NCBI GenBank assembly: GCA_038040445.1
Contig: JBBPIG010000024.1
Location: 1 to 46,799, forward strand
Source: Acidobacteriota bacterium
GTDB lineage: Bacteria > Acidobacteriota > Blastocatellia > UBA7656
Length of the DNA stretch: 46,799 nt
Direction of reading: 5' to 3'
Shown: piece after piece, positions 46,762 to 46,799 of the stretch
How the letters are laid out: each line of letters begins with the position of its first letter
Position numbering within the stretch: position 1 is the first letter of the stretch
Notes under the pieces: model-generated
What the model was told of the DNA's origin: nothing
What the model saw: the letters and a program-made list of their open reading frames with translations, nothing else
Database searches by the model: none
Program-made: the position numbers and the translations under genes

Positions 46762-46799
46762 CGCAGCCTAAAGGCTGAACTCTGAACGCACTACCTTTC
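46762..46799. repeat. Partial palindromic repeat at the window edge
   Basis: AGCCTAAAGGCT lies inside a sequence that resembles the arm of the hairpin at 45190-45277. The partner arm, if any, is beyond the window. Confidence 0.45.

Overview
The window is bacterial, moderately GC-rich, and dense in membrane and periplasmic electron-transfer genes. I place it, by inference only, in Acidobacteriota, perhaps Blastocatellia-like. The reasons are an alternative complex III (ActE/ActF) remnant at the left edge, many long perfect inverted repeats between genes, and the mix of multiheme cytochromes with conserved hypothetical proteins. No rRNA, tRNA, CRISPR array or intact transposase was recognised. 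The first ~130 bases are a G-homopolymer smear, probably a contig-end artefact.

Layout. 211-3227: ActE cytochrome c and an unusual fusion of ActF to a NarK-type nitrate/nitrite transporter. 3406-4147: a HigBA-like toxin-antitoxin pair with its operator. 4207-10894: a class I benzoyl-CoA-reductase-like cluster (amidohydrolase-fold protein, BadH-like dehydrogenase, BcrC, BcrB and two BcrA/D-type ATPases) ending in a small Cys protein and a hemerythrin stub. 10993-13326: a small secreted protein, a Crp/Fnr regulator and an ankyrin protein. 13610-20396: pyruvate:ferredoxin oxidoreductase, a dihydroorotate-dehydrogenase-like flavoprotein and a glutamate-cysteine-ligase/CBS fusion. 20511-22679: a paralogue of the secreted protein, two hypothetical proteins and a cytochrome c. 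23053-24931 (minus): citrate synthase behind a deleted malic enzyme gene. 25228-26175: Hsp20. 26834-30282: a decaheme cytochrome and MtrB/PioB-like barrel. 30529-34450: two small cytochromes c, then Rieske, cytochrome b and a nonaheme cytochrome. 34559-36199: a DUF2339-like membrane protein. 36196-38379 (minus): two multiheme cytochromes. 38876-42847: small cytochrome c, CbcL-like and ImcH-like quinol oxidoreductases. 43123-46737: HemN, hemerythrin, an MlaF-like ABC ATPase and a DUF5335-like protein.

The unifying signal is a tandem operator. Two 14-bp GTGA-N6-TCAC dyads, 22 bp start to start (two helical turns), occur at eight promoters. In seven of the eight a -10-like hexamer lies so that the proximal dyad is centred at about -41.5 (one within a base). 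The Crp/Fnr protein encoded at 11954-12673 carries an RETVxR recognition helix like that of E. coli CRP, which reads TGTGA, but lacks the CRP cAMP-binding residues and has an N-terminal Cys cluster. I infer one oxygen- or redox-responsive regulon joining aromatic-ring reduction, Hsp20, citrate synthase, two unknown secreted proteins, an ankyrin protein, a possible non-coding transcript and the decaheme/barrel conduit.

Functionally the window reads as a kit for anaerobic or microaerobic life with an outlet for electrons. Pyruvate oxidation supplies reduced ferredoxin; a ring reductase could use it. Menaquinol oxidoreductases (bc-type complex, CbcL-like, ImcH-like) pass electrons to about 58 predicted c-type hemes, and the decaheme/barrel pair could carry them across the outer membrane. 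No extracellular terminal cytochrome of MtrC type was seen.
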